Assembly (NCBI RefSeq): GCF_004153225.1
Contig: NZ_SEMB01000006.1
Location: forward strand, 45,280-109,279
DNA from: Sporolactobacillus sp. THM7-7
GTDB lineage: Bacteria; Bacillota; Bacilli; Bacillales; Sporolactobacillaceae
Length of the DNA stretch: 64,000 bases
Direction of reading: 5' to 3'
Part shown: in pieces, positions 16,795 to 28,006 of the stretch
Layout of the letters: every line of letters starts with the position of its first letter
How positions within the stretch are numbered: position 1 is the stretch's first letter
The notes under the pieces: model-generated
Told to the model about the DNA's origin: nothing
Database searches by the model: none
Seen by the model: the letters and a program-made list of their open reading frames with translations, nothing else
Made by a program: the position numbers and the translations under genes

Positions 16795-18195
16795 TCAGCC
16801 AATCGATCCCGCCATATTGTATTTAATCAGCCGATTCATTTCGACGGCGTATTCCATTGGCAGTTCTTTCGTAAACGGTTCGATAAAGCCCATCACGATC
16901 ATTTCCGTTGCTTCCTCCTCCGTGAGTCCGCGGCTCATCAAATAGAAGAGCTGCTCTTCGGAGACTTTTGAAACTTTCGCTTCGTGCTCAAGTGAGATAT
17001 CTTTATTTAATACTTCATTGTACGGAATGGTATCGGATGTTGACTTGTCGTCCATAATCAGCGTGTCGCATTCAACATGCGAACGTGAGTTTTTCGCTTT
17101 CGGACTAAAATGAACTTTCCCCCGATAGTTTACGTTGCCTCCGTTTTTGGAAATAGACTTCGATATAATCGTCGATGACGTGTTCGGCGCCAAGTGAAGC
17201 ATTTTCGACCCTGTATCCTGATTCTGTCCCTGACCGGCAATCGCGATCGAGAGTGTATTGCCGCGGGCGCCTTCTCCCTTCAGAACGACGGAAGGATATT
17301 TCATCGTTATGGCGGAACCTATATTCCCGTCGACCCATTCCATTGTCGCCCGCTCTTCACACAGAGCGCGCTGGGTCACAAGATTATAGACGTTATTCGC
17401 CCAGTTCTGAATCGTCGTGTAACGGCAGTACGCATCTTTACATACATAAATTTCAACGATCCCGCTGTGCAGCGAGCTGTTCGAATAAACCGGAGCCGTA
17501 CACCCCTCGACATACTGAACCGATGCACCTTCGTCGACAACGATCAGCGTCCGCTCAAACTGTCCCATGCTCTCCGAATTAATCCGGAAATACGCCTGAA
17601 GCGGTGTTTTGCATTTAACGCCCTTCGGCACGTACACGAATGATCCGCCGGACCAGCAGGCCGCATTCAGTGCCGAAAATTTATTATCAGCGTAAGAGAT
17701 GACCTTGCCAAAATACTTTCGAAACAGGTCTTCGTGCTTTTGCAGCGCGGAGTCCGTATCCAAGAAAATAATTCCGTCCTTTTCCAGATCCTGCTTCATA
17801 CTATGGTACACGACTTCGGACTCGTACTGCGCTGAAACACCAGCAAGATATTTTCGTTCCGCTTCCGGGATACCCAGTTTATCAAACGTATTTTTGATTT
17901 CGTCCGGTACTTCATCCCATGTCCGGCCTTGATTCTGAACAGGCTTAACGTAATAAGTCAGATCGTCGAACTTCAGTCCGCCAAGATCGGGGCCCCATTG
18001 CGGCATCGGGCGTTTGTAAAAATGGTGTAGCCCTTTCAGTCGATAATCCAGCATCCACTGAGGTTCATTCTTCTTTTTCGAGATCTCCTTGACAATCTCC
18101 TCAGTCAGGCCCCGCTTCGTCCGGAATACCGAAACATCTTTATCTCTGAACCCATATTTGTATTCATCAATATCAGGCAACTGCTGTGTAGCCAT
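16795..18195 (-). CDS. sufB: Fe-S cluster assembly scaffold SufB
   Basis: A 466-residue core subunit of the SufBCD scaffold on which Fe-S clusters are built. It carries the family segments [20 protein letters not shown] and [19 protein letters not shown], and the C-terminal [22 protein letters not shown] 18195 follows AAAAGGAGGAG. It is the last gene of sufC-sufD-sufS-sufU-sufB, 108 bases after sufU. Length equals B. subtilis SufB (465 aa). Confidence 0.96.
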   Translation of the reverse strand: MATQQLPDIDEYKYGFRDKDVSVFRTKRGLTEEIVKEISKKKNEPQWMLDYRLKGLHHFYKRPMPQWGPDLGGLKFDDLTYYVKPVQNQGRTWDEVPDEIKNTFDKLGIPEAERKYLAGVSAQYESEVVYHSMKQDLEKDGIIFLDTDSALQKHEDLFRKYFGKVISYADNKFSALNAACWSGGSFVYVPKGVKCKTPLQAYFRINSESMGQFERTLIVVDEGASVQYVEGCTAPVYSNSSLHSGIVEIYVCKDAYCRYTTIQNWANNVYNLVTQRALCEERATMEWVDGNIGSAITMKYPSVVLKGEGARGNTLSIAIAGQGQNQDTGSKMLHLAPNTSSTIISKSISKNGGNVNYRGKVHFSPKAKNSRSHVECDTLIMDDKSTSDTIPYNEVLNKDISLEHEAKVSKVSEEQLFYLMSRGLTEEEATEMIVMGFIEPFTKELPMEYAVEMNRLIKYNMAGSIG

Positions 18196-18303
18196 CGGGA
18201 CTCCTCCTTTTACTTAATATCTTCATCAATCTATGCCAATCACTGAGTGACTTTATGCAATGAATATAGTTTTATTCTAGCACAATTTACAAAATTGTCG
18301 AAC

Positions 18304-21276
<2,973 letters not shown>

Positions 21277-21309
21277 ATTATAGCCTCCTATCTGCCTATA
21301 GTCCCGTTG

Positions 21310-22089
21310 TCAGGCTTCTACCGTTTCATCTTTAATGCCCAGATCCTTCTTCAGCCCGTCGTAACCTTCCTTTTCAAGCCGGAGGGCGAGTTCCGGTCCA
21401 CCCGATGTGACGATGCGGCCGTTCATCATGACATGGACCCGATCTGGCTTGATATAGTTCAGCAGGCGCTGATAATGGGTAATCATCAGGCAGCCGAAGT
21501 TGTCGGAACGCATCGTGTTAACCCCTTTGGCTACCCATTTCAGTGCATCGATATCAAGGCCCGAATCAATTTCGTCAAGAATGGCGAATTTCGGTTCAAG
21601 CATCATCAGCTGCAAAATTTCATTGCGCTTTTTCTCGCCGCCTGAAAAACCTTCGTTCACGTAACGTTCGGCAAACGATTGATCCATCTCGAGCAGGTTC
21701 ATTTTTTTATCGAGCGTTTTGATGAACTTCATCAGCGGGATCTCATTTCCCTCGCCGCGCCGGCCGTTAATCGCCGTCCGGAGAAAATCGGCGTTGGTTA
21801 CGCCGCTCACTTCGCTCGGATATTGCATCGCGAGAAACAGGCCCGCACGCGCACGTTCGTCCACTTCCATCTCCAGCAGATTCTTGCCGTCAAGAGTCGC
21901 CCGGCCGCGCGTCACCTCATATTTCGGATGACCCATAATCGCAGAAGCAACCGTCGACTTTCCGGTACCGTTCGGCCCCATCAAAGCATGGATTTCTCCG
22001 CCCTTTATGTCAAGGTTGAAGCCCTTTACAATCGGCTTTTCTTCAACGGACACATGAAGATCCTCTATTTTCAGTTCTGGTACAGCCAT
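21310..22089 (-). CDS. sufC: Fe-S cluster assembly ATPase SufC
   Basis: A 259-residue cytosolic ABC-type ATPase that drives SufBD conformational change. The Walker A motif is GPNGTGKST (38-46), the signature FSGGEKKRNEIL, and Walker B AILDEIDSGLDIDAL. ATG 22089 follows GGAGGTAATAAG. It is the promoter-proximal gene of the suf operon; a Fur-like direct repeat lies at about 22144-22168. Confidence 0.96.
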   Translation of the reverse strand: MAVPELKIEDLHVSVEEKPIVKGFNLDIKGGEIHALMGPNGTGKSTVASAIMGHPKYEVTRGRATLDGKNLLEMEVDERARAGLFLAMQYPSEVSGVTNADFLRTAINGRRGEGNEIPLMKFIKTLDKKMNLLEMDQSFAERYVNEGFSGGEKKRNEILQLMMLEPKFAILDEIDSGLDIDALKWVAKGVNTMRSDNFGCLMITHYQRLLNYIKPDRVHVMMNGRIVTSGGPELALRLEKEGYDGLKKDLGIKDETVEA

Positions 22090-22143
22090 CTTATTACCTC
22101 CGACTTCTTTTTTCTATACCAATGGCTCCCGTTTACGGAAGCT

Positions 22144-22200
22144 GATTCTCAATCTATTCTCATTATCATCTTATATCAAATGTAAATAGATATCAACCTG
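22144..22200 (-). promoter_or_regulatory. suf operon promoter region with a Fur/IscR-like repeat
   Basis: Read toward sufC the sequence contains GATAATGAGAATAGATTG followed by AGAATC, a run of GATAAT-like hexamers as in Fur boxes. Just upstream lies TTGATA with TATAAG 15 bases on, a possible promoter. No experiment or computed match supports this. The remaining bases 22201-22372 hold no gene. Confidence 0.35.
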
Positions 22201-22372
22201 TGTTCCCCTTAATATGGACACTTGATGCGAAGATGATTTGAGATGTTTTATTGACTCTCATTATACTGCTCTTTTCGATAAAGAGTATCATTCCTAAGTG
22301 ACAATTTTTTTATTATATTCCCCTGTCTCACTTTCGAGTGACATGCGGATCGGCCTGATTCGGTTTTAGACG

Positions 22373-22415
22373 CACAGAAAAACCGTTTTCGACACGGTTT
22401 CCGCCGAAAACGGTT
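22373..22415 (-). terminator. Terminator of sigI-rsgI
   Basis: AAACCGTTTTCG and CGAAAACGGTTT are perfect 12-bp arms around a 12-base loop, followed on the minus strand by a T-run (TTTTTC). It lies 56 bases beyond the rsgI stop. Confidence 0.85.
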
Positions 22416-22470
22416 TGGGGATAGCAGTATAAAGTAAGATAAAGGATTCAGGACACACGTCGTCGTCCGG

Positions 22471-23493
22471 CTACGCGCTGATTCCGGCCGGCTTCCCGCT
22501 GTATGGATACTTCGAACGAGTCTGCACGGACCGGTCGCTTGTTTTTCCACCGGGATTCTCCGATTCAACCGACTGGAATGGGTTTTGGAAAAACCGAACC
22601 GCCTTCTCAGGCAGAGATAATCGCTGCTGACTTTGCATTGTCCCGCCATGGCTTTTTTCCCGATTAATCATCAGTTTGTGCCATGGAAAAACGGACGGAC
22701 CGATCTCCTTAAATTTTTGCAAGGAAAGCTCCTTCGCTTCTTCCAATGTCATCGTCTTGCCGTAAGCATTGGCCTGCAGGTAAAGAAGATACTTTCCGAG
22801 AGAGATGCCGCGTTTCTCGGCTGCCGCACGCCCGGCCATGGATGTTTGCAGCCACTCATAGCGTATGCCGCTCTTATGAATCAACTCCTGAGAGCCGGCT
22901 GTAAAGGCTTGGACAAGTCTTGAATGGAACGCCTCCCGCTGAGAATCGGTAATCCGATTCGTCACGGCAGCTGTGATGACGCAAAAGGAGCGATCATTCA
23001 GATATCCCATCTCATTCAGTCGCTTAAAAAGCCGGGTACTGAATTCACTGAAAGGAATCCTCTGAAACGCTTGAGGATCGGAAATCACCTGGCGGGCGTC
23101 GCGATTCAGCGGACGAACTGACAGCACCTGATAGTTTCTGTCGACGCTTGCTTCAATATTCGGCAATAAGTCAATGTTCACATAAGCGGCTGCTTGATCA
23201 TCAGGGTTAAAATCACTATGCGACAGTGGAAGGAGTAAAAGCATGGAAAATCCTACCACCAGCACGGGAGTAATGATATACCTGCTCATTAAATAAGGAC
23301 GGGAAAGGTGCCTGGATAAAATCGTCTGACCAATCGACACGTCCGCCGACCGCCTGAGTTTGACCGATTTGAAATCTCCATCGTTCGTGAGCAGAACGGC
23401 ATGACGGCCATGCTTTGAAACAAGAATCCCTTGATTGCTCAGCCTCCTTCCCCCCTTTCTCTCGTCAATGAGCCGTCTCTTTCTCCGGTTCAA
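22471..23493 (-). CDS. rsgI: Anti-sigma-I factor RsgI-like protein
   Basis: A transmembrane anti-sigma factor expected to hold SigI at the membrane. The N-terminal RsgI domain is QGILVSKHGRHAVLLTNDGDFKSVKL. A membrane segment follows (YIITPVLVVGFSMLLLLPL, about 72-90), then an extracytoplasmic domain with AAAYVNIDLLPNIEASVDRN. The start is uncertain. The frame opens at TTG 23493, inside sigI and without a ribosome-binding site. The family start aligns near residue 18, where only a CTG codon (23442) lies behind AAAGGGGGGAAGG. It overlaps or abuts sigI, as in the B. subtilis sigI-rsgI operon. The C-terminal tail is long and polar, with no carbohydrate-binding domain. Confidence 0.85.
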   Translation of the reverse strand: MNRRKRRLIDERKGGRRLSNQGILVSKHGRHAVLLTNDGDFKSVKLRRSADVSIGQTILSRHLSRPYLMSRYIITPVLVVGFSMLLLLPLSHSDFNPDDQAAAYVNIDLLPNIEASVDRNYQVLSVRPLNRDARQVISDPQAFQRIPFSEFSTRLFKRLNEMGYLNDRSFCVITAAVTNRITDSQREAFHSRLVQAFTAGSQELIHKSGIRYEWLQTSMAGRAAAEKRGISLGKYLLYLQANAYGKTMTLEEAKELSLQKFKEIGPSVFPWHKLMINREKSHGGTMQSQQRLSLPEKAVRFFQNPFQSVESENPGGKTSDRSVQTRSKYPYSGKPAGISA

Positions 23494-24223
23494 TATATGA
23501 CTTCAGTGCGCTGAACTCGCCAATATAGATCAGGGCAAGAGCTATAATATACTTTCGATTTCTTTCTATCGTTTTGCGGCTGCAAGAGACAAATTGCAGT
23601 AAATCTTTTATCGGCAATTGTTTTTTCTTCTTTAAGAACTGAACCAGATCTTTATGCGCTACTAATTTCTTCGCAGCGACTTTCGCGTTTTCGCGGGCAT
23701 CGGCATGTTTCGGGCAATGTTTGCTCAGTACATCGAAGGTTATGCCGTATGTCAGGAGCAGCTCCCGATAATTCGTAATCTGCTCCACACGCTCGCTGAT
23801 CCGGCGTTTTTCTTCATAATAGTCGATCGCTGCCCGCTGTTCGACATAGCTTTCCTCCATGCCGCCCTCATCGTTCTTATCTGCCTGATCCAGATAAATA
23901 TGACGCATCTGTCTCGATTCTTTGCGGATAAAATCAATAATCCGCCGACGGATGACCATGTCGGCAAAAGTGAGAAATTTGCTTCCCTGACCTTTCTGAT
24001 ACTGGTTGATCGCCTCGTTGAAAGCGACCAGACCGACGCTGAATTCGTCCATCGTCTGATCGATGAATCGATTGCACACTTTTGAAACGACTTTTTTAAT
24101 AAAAGGCTGATAAGATTCTATAATATGGTTTCTCAGGGCTTCGTCGCCCTGCTGAACCTTGAAAACGTTATTTTCTAAAGAAAGATTAAGCGAACCGCCT
24201 ATGGCAAGCTGGTTAGCGTTCAT
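23465..24223 (-). CDS. sigI: RNA polymerase sigma factor SigI
   Basis: A 252-residue heat- and envelope-stress sigma factor. Region 2 is visible as SYQPFIKKVVSKVCNRF, FSVGLVAFNEAINQYQ and FLTFADMVIRRRIIDFIRKE. The C-terminal DNA-binding half has LPIKDLLQFVSCSRKTIERNRKYIIALALI, characteristic of SigI rather than SigH. ATG 24223 follows GAGGTGAG. RsgI is encoded immediately downstream. Length equals the B. subtilis protein (251 aa). Confidence 0.94.
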   Translation of the reverse strand: MNANQLAIGGSLNLSLENNVFKVQQGDEALRNHIIESYQPFIKKVVSKVCNRFIDQTMDEFSVGLVAFNEAINQYQKGQGSKFLTFADMVIRRRIIDFIRKESRQMRHIYLDQADKNDEGGMEESYVEQRAAIDYYEEKRRISERVEQITNYRELLLTYGITFDVLSKHCPKHADARENAKVAAKKLVAHKDLVQFLKKKKQLPIKDLLQFVSCSRKTIERNRKYIIALALIYIGEFSALKSYIEPEKETAH

Positions 24224-24578
24224 GTCTCGATCTCACCTCTCGCTTTGTCTTCAATGGATCGTTTTTCACCTACACCTAACATAACATGTTCAAGGGCTGT
24301 ATCTCAGTTTTGTCAAAAATTTTTGTTAATGTCAGGAGCTGCTGTCTTTTCTATACGCAAACAGATTCGCCATATGTACCCTTGCACCTTTAACGGCCAT
24401 TTGCGGCTGACAGTCGGCAAGTTTCGACAGCAAAAAACAGTCCCTATCTCTTTATACCATGCTTTTCGATGGTAATGGAAGCGACAATCCGGTAACAAAA
24501 TGGTAACAGGGGCTGTTACATAGGCTTTTATCCAAGCGGATGTCGGTGAACGCTTTCCCATACTTCCCAATGAAGCCT
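24224..24578. other. Intergenic region upstream of sigI
   Basis: Contains TTGACA (complement of TGTCAA at about 24311-24316) as a possible -35 box for sigI. A hairpin GTAACAGGGGCTGTTAC (24500-24516) follows gcvH on the minus strand with CATTTTGTT after it, so it may be the gcvH terminator. No gene seen. Confidence 0.4.
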
Positions 24579-24965
24579 TCAGGCATTTTCGCTGATTAAT
24601 TTCTCATAGGCATCGGCATCGAGCAGACCGTCAAAGTCGCTTTCATTCACGGACATCTCGATCATCCAGGCCTTTTCATAAGGCGACTCATTAACCAATT
24701 CCGGCGAGTCTTCAAGTGAATCGTTAATTTTCGTTACTTTACCGCCGACCGGAGCATAAAGTTCGGAAACAGTCTTCACAGATTCCACACTTCCGAACGA
24801 ATCCCCCGCGCTCAATTCGTCTTCTGTCTCGGGCAGTTCAACAAAGACGATATCGCCCAGTTCTTTTTGCGCATATTCGGTAATCCCGACAAGAATATGC
24901 CCGTTCTCTTCTTTCTTCACCCATTCGTGTTCCTTAGAATAAAGCAGATCTTTTGGTACGTGCAT
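24579..24965 (-). CDS. gcvH: Glycine cleavage system H protein
   Basis: A 128-residue lipoyl carrier protein. The lipoylated residue is Lys64 in [18 protein letters not shown]. It shuttles the aminomethyl group between GcvP, GcvT and GcvL. In Bacillales GcvH is also the first octanoyl acceptor, charged by LipM and used by LipL to lipoylate E2 subunits. lipM and lipA are at 43-45 kb. ATG 24965 follows ACGGAGGATC. The other gcv genes are outside the window. Confidence 0.96.
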   Translation of the reverse strand: MHVPKDLLYSKEHEWVKKEENGHILVGITEYAQKELGDIVFVELPETEDELSAGDSFGSVESVKTVSELYAPVGGKVTKINDSLEDSPELVNESPYEKAWMIEMSVNESDFDGLLDADAYEKLISENA

Positions 24966-24994
24966 GGTTGATCCTCCGTTTCAATTAACTTTAT

Positions 24995-25113
24995 ATTAGG
25001 CTCTGTTATTGGATATTGTTGATTCACGCACCATTTGCTTGCTTTTCCCAGAGGAGTCCCGCAAATGTCGCTTTGTTTATATGGATCGAAATCAATAGCC
25101 TATTTTAACATCG
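24995..25113. repeat. Repeat family B, shortened copy
   Basis: The left end GGCTCTGTTATTGGATATTG, and the complement of the right end, GGCGATGTTAAAATAGGC, match the element at 7848-8034. The centre has lost most of the palindrome but keeps GCTTTTCCC, AGGAGTC and CGCAAATG. It lies between gcvH and yusI. Confidence 0.6.
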
Positions 25114-25187
25114 CCTTTATTTAAAAACCTTTCTTAATTATAGCCTATATTTCCCTTCGCGTGTTCTTTTGTTCTTCGCTGACACAG

Positions 25188-25559
25188 CTATTTTGAGGCC
25201 GCGAGCTGTCCCCATGTTTCCTCGAACGTTTTTTCATTGAATCCGACCGTGACATGGACCCCGTCTGTCATGATCGGCCGCTTCATCAGCATCCCGTCGC
25301 CGGCCAGCCAGTCCAGTCGCTCATCTTCGGAGGCCGATTTTATTTTATTCTTGATATCGAGCTCACGGTAGCGCCTGCCGCTCGTATTAAAAAATTTCTT
25401 CAGAGGGAGCCCGCTCTTTTTGTAAAAGGTCGCAAGCTCCTCTCTGGACGGCGGTGACTGCACGATGTGAATCTCCTTGTACGGAATCTTTCTTTCATCC
25501 AGCCACTTTTTCGCTTTCCGGCAAGTGCCGCACGGCGGATAACTGTAGACGGTCAGCAT
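25188..25559 (-). CDS. yusI: ArsC/Spx-family protein YusI
   Basis: A 123-residue thioredoxin-fold protein of the ArsC/Spx/MgsR family. The N-terminal PPCGTCRKAKKWL has a CxxC pair at Cys10 and Cys13, as in YusI and Spx. KKFFNTSGRRYRELDIK and DGMLMKRPIMTDG match the family core. I chose ATG 25559 behind GATGAGGTG; GTG 25568 would overlap the ribosome-binding site. In B. subtilis yusI is adjacent to gcvH. Its role is unknown; arsenate reduction is not implied by the family alone. Confidence 0.88.
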   Translation of the reverse strand: MLTVYSYPPCGTCRKAKKWLDERKIPYKEIHIVQSPPSREELATFYKKSGLPLKKFFNTSGRRYRELDIKNKIKSASEDERLDWLAGDGMLMKRPIMTDGVHVTVGFNEKTFEETWGQLAASK

Positions 25560-25769
25560 ATTCTTCACCTCATCAAAGATTCGGATTTTAAAGGAAATAT
25601 AAAATTCTGTCTTCTTTCGTATCTACCGCTTTGTCAGTCTGTTTTTATTATACTTGATTTTTTCACTCATAAAAAGCATGAGTCCCGCTCATGTTTTCCG
25701 CGGTCCCGGGCATAATAGAACTGATTTCATCAAAAAAGAGCAGGTCAAAAAAAGCAGGGAGTGGAACAT

Positions 25770-26051
25770 ATGTTGATACAGCAACAGGACCAACAGACTC
25801 AAAAAAATGCCGCACAGCCTCCGGATATCCTTTCAACTAAAGATTTGCTTTATGCAGAAGATATACTGTCATGGAATCTGAATGTGATTAAAAAAGCGCA
25901 TGCCTATACGTCGATGTGTCAGGATAAAGAGGTCTCTCAAGCCATGAAACGGACGTGTCAACTTCACATGCGCCATTATCAGCTGATCCTGGGTCATCTT
26001 GAAAAGCATATGCAGAAGACAACCGGCATGGCCGGAGGGGGGCGTTCGTAA
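25770..26051 (+). CDS. CotF-like spore coat protein (first of pair)
   Basis: A 93-residue protein with the CotF-type helical segment STKDLLYAEDILSWNLNVIKKAHAYTSMCQDKEVSQAMKR, seen in coat protein F and its relatives, followed by a His/Met-rich helix (LHMRHYQLILGHLEKHMQ). The N-terminus is Gln-rich. AGGGAGTGG sets ATG 25770 (GTG 25761 is less likely). Its stop overlaps the start of the next CotF-like gene as TAATG, so the two proteins are probably made together in the mother cell during sporulation. Confidence 0.8.
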   Translation: MLIQQQDQQTQKNAAQPPDILSTKDLLYAEDILSWNLNVIKKAHAYTSMCQDKEVSQAMKRTCQLHMRHYQLILGHLEKHMQKTTGMAGGGRS

Positions 26052-26383
26052 TGGAACAGCCGGCTCAGCCAACAACTATTCAAAACAGCGAAACCCAGGT
26101 GCCGCAAACCATGCAAATGAATGATCGCGACTATCTGACCGATCTTCTGCAGACGGAAAAATACGTAACAGCGTCCTACGTTCATGCTTTGCAGGAGGCG
26201 AGCCATCAGGCACTGTTTCAAGATATAAAAACTGTTTTCGATGCGGCCTGCGACCACCAGCGCGATTTATTTAATCTGATGTTCAATAAAGGTTGGTACA
26301 AATTACAATCGGTTAGCCCTCAAAAAGTGCAGCAGACCCATCAGCAATTCAGCCAATACGCGAAGCAGCAGTTTCCAAAATAA
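26051..26383 (+). CDS. CotF-like spore coat protein (second of pair)
   Basis: A 110-residue protein of the coat F family. MNDRDYLTDLLQTEKYVTASYVHALQEASHQALFQDIKTV is the ferritin-like helical pair typical of these proteins. The C-terminus is Tyr/Gln-rich (WYKLQSVSPQKVQQTHQQF). It begins in the stop codon of the upstream gene (TAATG) and ends before a strong terminator. Sequence similarity to its neighbour suggests an old duplication. Confidence 0.82.
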   Translation: MEQPAQPTTIQNSETQVPQTMQMNDRDYLTDLLQTEKYVTASYVHALQEASHQALFQDIKTVFDAACDHQRDLFNLMFNKGWYKLQSVSPQKVQQTHQQFSQYAKQQFPK

Positions 26384-26392
26384 ACGAGCAGA

Positions 26393-26417
26393 CACCCCCG
26401 GATCTGGGGGTTTTTTA
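26393..26417 (+). terminator. Terminator of the CotF-like operon
   Basis: ACCCCC and GGGGGT pair around GGATCT-type loop bases, followed by TTTTTATT. It lies 10 bases beyond the second coat gene. Confidence 0.85.
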
Positions 26418-26479
26418 TTACGGTTAACTTTCCCAGTTATCTGGTAACATCATGTAATTCTTCTTTCACCCCTCTACAA

Positions 26480-26506
26480 GGTTCATAATCTCGAAGCCTA
26501 TGAACC
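26480..26506 (+). promoter_or_regulatory. Inverted repeat next to the CAP-protein ribosome-binding site
   Basis: GGTTCATA (26480-26487) and TATGAACC (26499-26506) are perfect arms 11 bases apart, ending just before AAGGAGGG. As RNA it could fold next to the ribosome-binding site; as DNA it could be an operator. Confidence 0.5.
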
Positions 26507-26523
26507 AAGGAGGGATTGATTAC

Positions 26524-27354
26524 ATGTTTCAAAAACTACTCGCTGCGTCTCTGGCAGGAGCCATTACTTTACCGCTGTCGCTGCTGACCGGAGGACAAGC
26601 TGAAGCACATGCTCAGCCAAAAACCGACGACATCAGGGCTGAGGTCTTCAGCGTCTATGATCAATTAAAGACAGGGAAACATGCCTTGCCCGAGATCAAC
26701 GAACTCTTGGAGAAATATGGCATTCAGCTTCCTTCGGCGCCTCAGGGGGTACCTGAGAAGCCGGACAAGCCGGAAGCACCAGGAAAACCAGCTCCGGAAA
26801 AACCAGCCCAACCGGATGCACCTGATCAGCCGGAAACACCAGGCGGATCGGATAAACCGGCTTCGGAAAAACCAACTCAGCCGAACACACCGTCCGAATC
26901 GGATAAACCGGCTCAGCCGGCGGATAATAATAACGCTCCCTCAGAATCTGCGTCTGACAGCCAGTTGAACGCGTTCGAGAAGAAAGTCGTTGATTTGACG
27001 AATCAGGAACGGGAGAAAGCCGGACTGAAGTCGCTTAAAGCCAACAATGGCACACTGTCAAAAATGGCTCGCGACAAGTCCCAGGACATGCGAGACAATA
27101 ATTACTTCGATCATCAGTCGCCGACGTACGGCTCTCCTTTCGACATGATGAAAAAATACGGCATCAGCTTTACAACAGCCGGCGAGAACATAGCCGCCGG
27201 TCAGAAGTCGCCTGAAGAAGTAGTGAACGGCTGGATGAACAGCGAAGGGCACCGCAAAAACATTCTAAATCCGAATTTCACAACAATCGGAGTCGGTTAT
27301 GTTGAAGGCGGCTCTTACGGTAGCTACTGGACCCAGGAATTCATCGGAGAATAA
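26524..27354 (+). CDS. Secreted CAP-domain (SCP/PR1) protein, YkwD-like
   Basis: A 276-residue exported protein. Residues 1-29 are a signal peptide (LLAASLAGAITLPLSLLTGG, cleavage near QAEAHA). Residues about 75-145 are a Pro/Lys/Glu-rich, repeat-like linker (units such as PEKPDKPEAPGKP and SDKPAQP). The CAP domain occupies about 155-276, with VDLTNQEREKAGL, FDHQSPTYGSPFDMM, TAGENIAAG, GWMNSEGHRKNIL and TIGVGYVEGG. Bacillus relatives (YkwD, SafA-associated proteins) are secreted or spore-linked. AAGGAGGG sets ATG 26524. Function is unknown. The linker repeats may make its length variable. Confidence 0.88.
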   Translation: MFQKLLAASLAGAITLPLSLLTGGQAEAHAQPKTDDIRAEVFSVYDQLKTGKHALPEINELLEKYGIQLPSAPQGVPEKPDKPEAPGKPAPEKPAQPDAPDQPETPGGSDKPASEKPTQPNTPSESDKPAQPADNNNAPSESASDSQLNAFEKKVVDLTNQEREKAGLKSLKANNGTLSKMARDKSQDMRDNNYFDHQSPTYGSPFDMMKKYGISFTTAGENIAAGQKSPEEVVNGWMNSEGHRKNILNPNFTTIGVGYVEGGSYGSYWTQEFIGE

Positions 27355-27380
27355 CATCATTTCTCCTATAAATATAGTCG

Positions 27381-27424
27381 ACAGCGCTCCAATGCAATGG
27401 TGCATTGGAGCGCTGTTTTTTTTA
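27381..27424 (+). terminator. Strong terminator after the CAP-domain gene
   Basis: ACAGCGCTCCAATGCA and TGCATTGGAGCGCTGT form a perfect 16-bp stem with an ATGG loop, followed by a nine-T run. Confidence 0.92.
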
Positions 27425-27549
27425 TGCCATTCATTTTTCGTATCGCTTCCGGAAACCCTCCGCCTGGAGAACCACGGACCCCCTTCCGGAATAACATATG
27501 ATGTGGTTTAGACCGTCTTATAGTCCGTTCCTGAACGGAGGTGACTGAT

Positions 27550-27914
27550 TTGCGCAAGCATCCTTTCTACGTCGCTCTCGGCGACTCGCTGACAGTCGGG
27601 GTCGGTTCGACACTTTTTCTTCCTGATTTTGTTGCCCATTACCGTAAAACACTGGAAACGGTCCTCCGCCAGCCGGTCGGGCTTCGTGTTTTGGCGAAAA
27701 ACGGGGCGACAACTGAAGACATTCTGTATGCTCTTCAGCATCCCGAAGTAGAGAAAACGATCCGTGAGGCGGATGTTATCACCATTACTGCGGGCGGGAA
27801 TGCCGTCTGCTGGCTTTCGATCGGATTCACCCGAACCCGGCCGGCTACCTGGTCATGGCTCGGACAACCGCCGGGCTTGGCTTCGATCCGATTGTCCCTT
27901 CTTATTCACCCTGA
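27550..27914 (+). pseudogene. SGNH/GDSL hydrolase gene with internal deletion
   Basis: The 5' part encodes FYVALGDSLTVGVGSTLF, the block I Ser motif, and runs to ADVITITAGGN (block III) near 27798. There the protein breaks. A few bases later, in another frame, comes DRIHPNPAGYLVMARTTAGLGF (about 27820-27886), the block V Asp-His region and C-terminus of the same family, ending at TGA 27912-27914. About 100 residues between the blocks and the reading frame are missing, so this is a deletion pseudogene. AACGGAGGTGA still precedes TTG 27550. Reading straight on without the frame change gives a 171-codon frame to 28056 that loses the family pattern. Confidence 0.75.
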
Positions 27915-28006
27915 CAGCGCACCGGACTACATTCCGCCCGTGCCCGTTTCCTTTTCAAAAGATAAGGGTGCCAGGCGAGATGATCGATCCGTCCATTGTC
28001 CGATGA

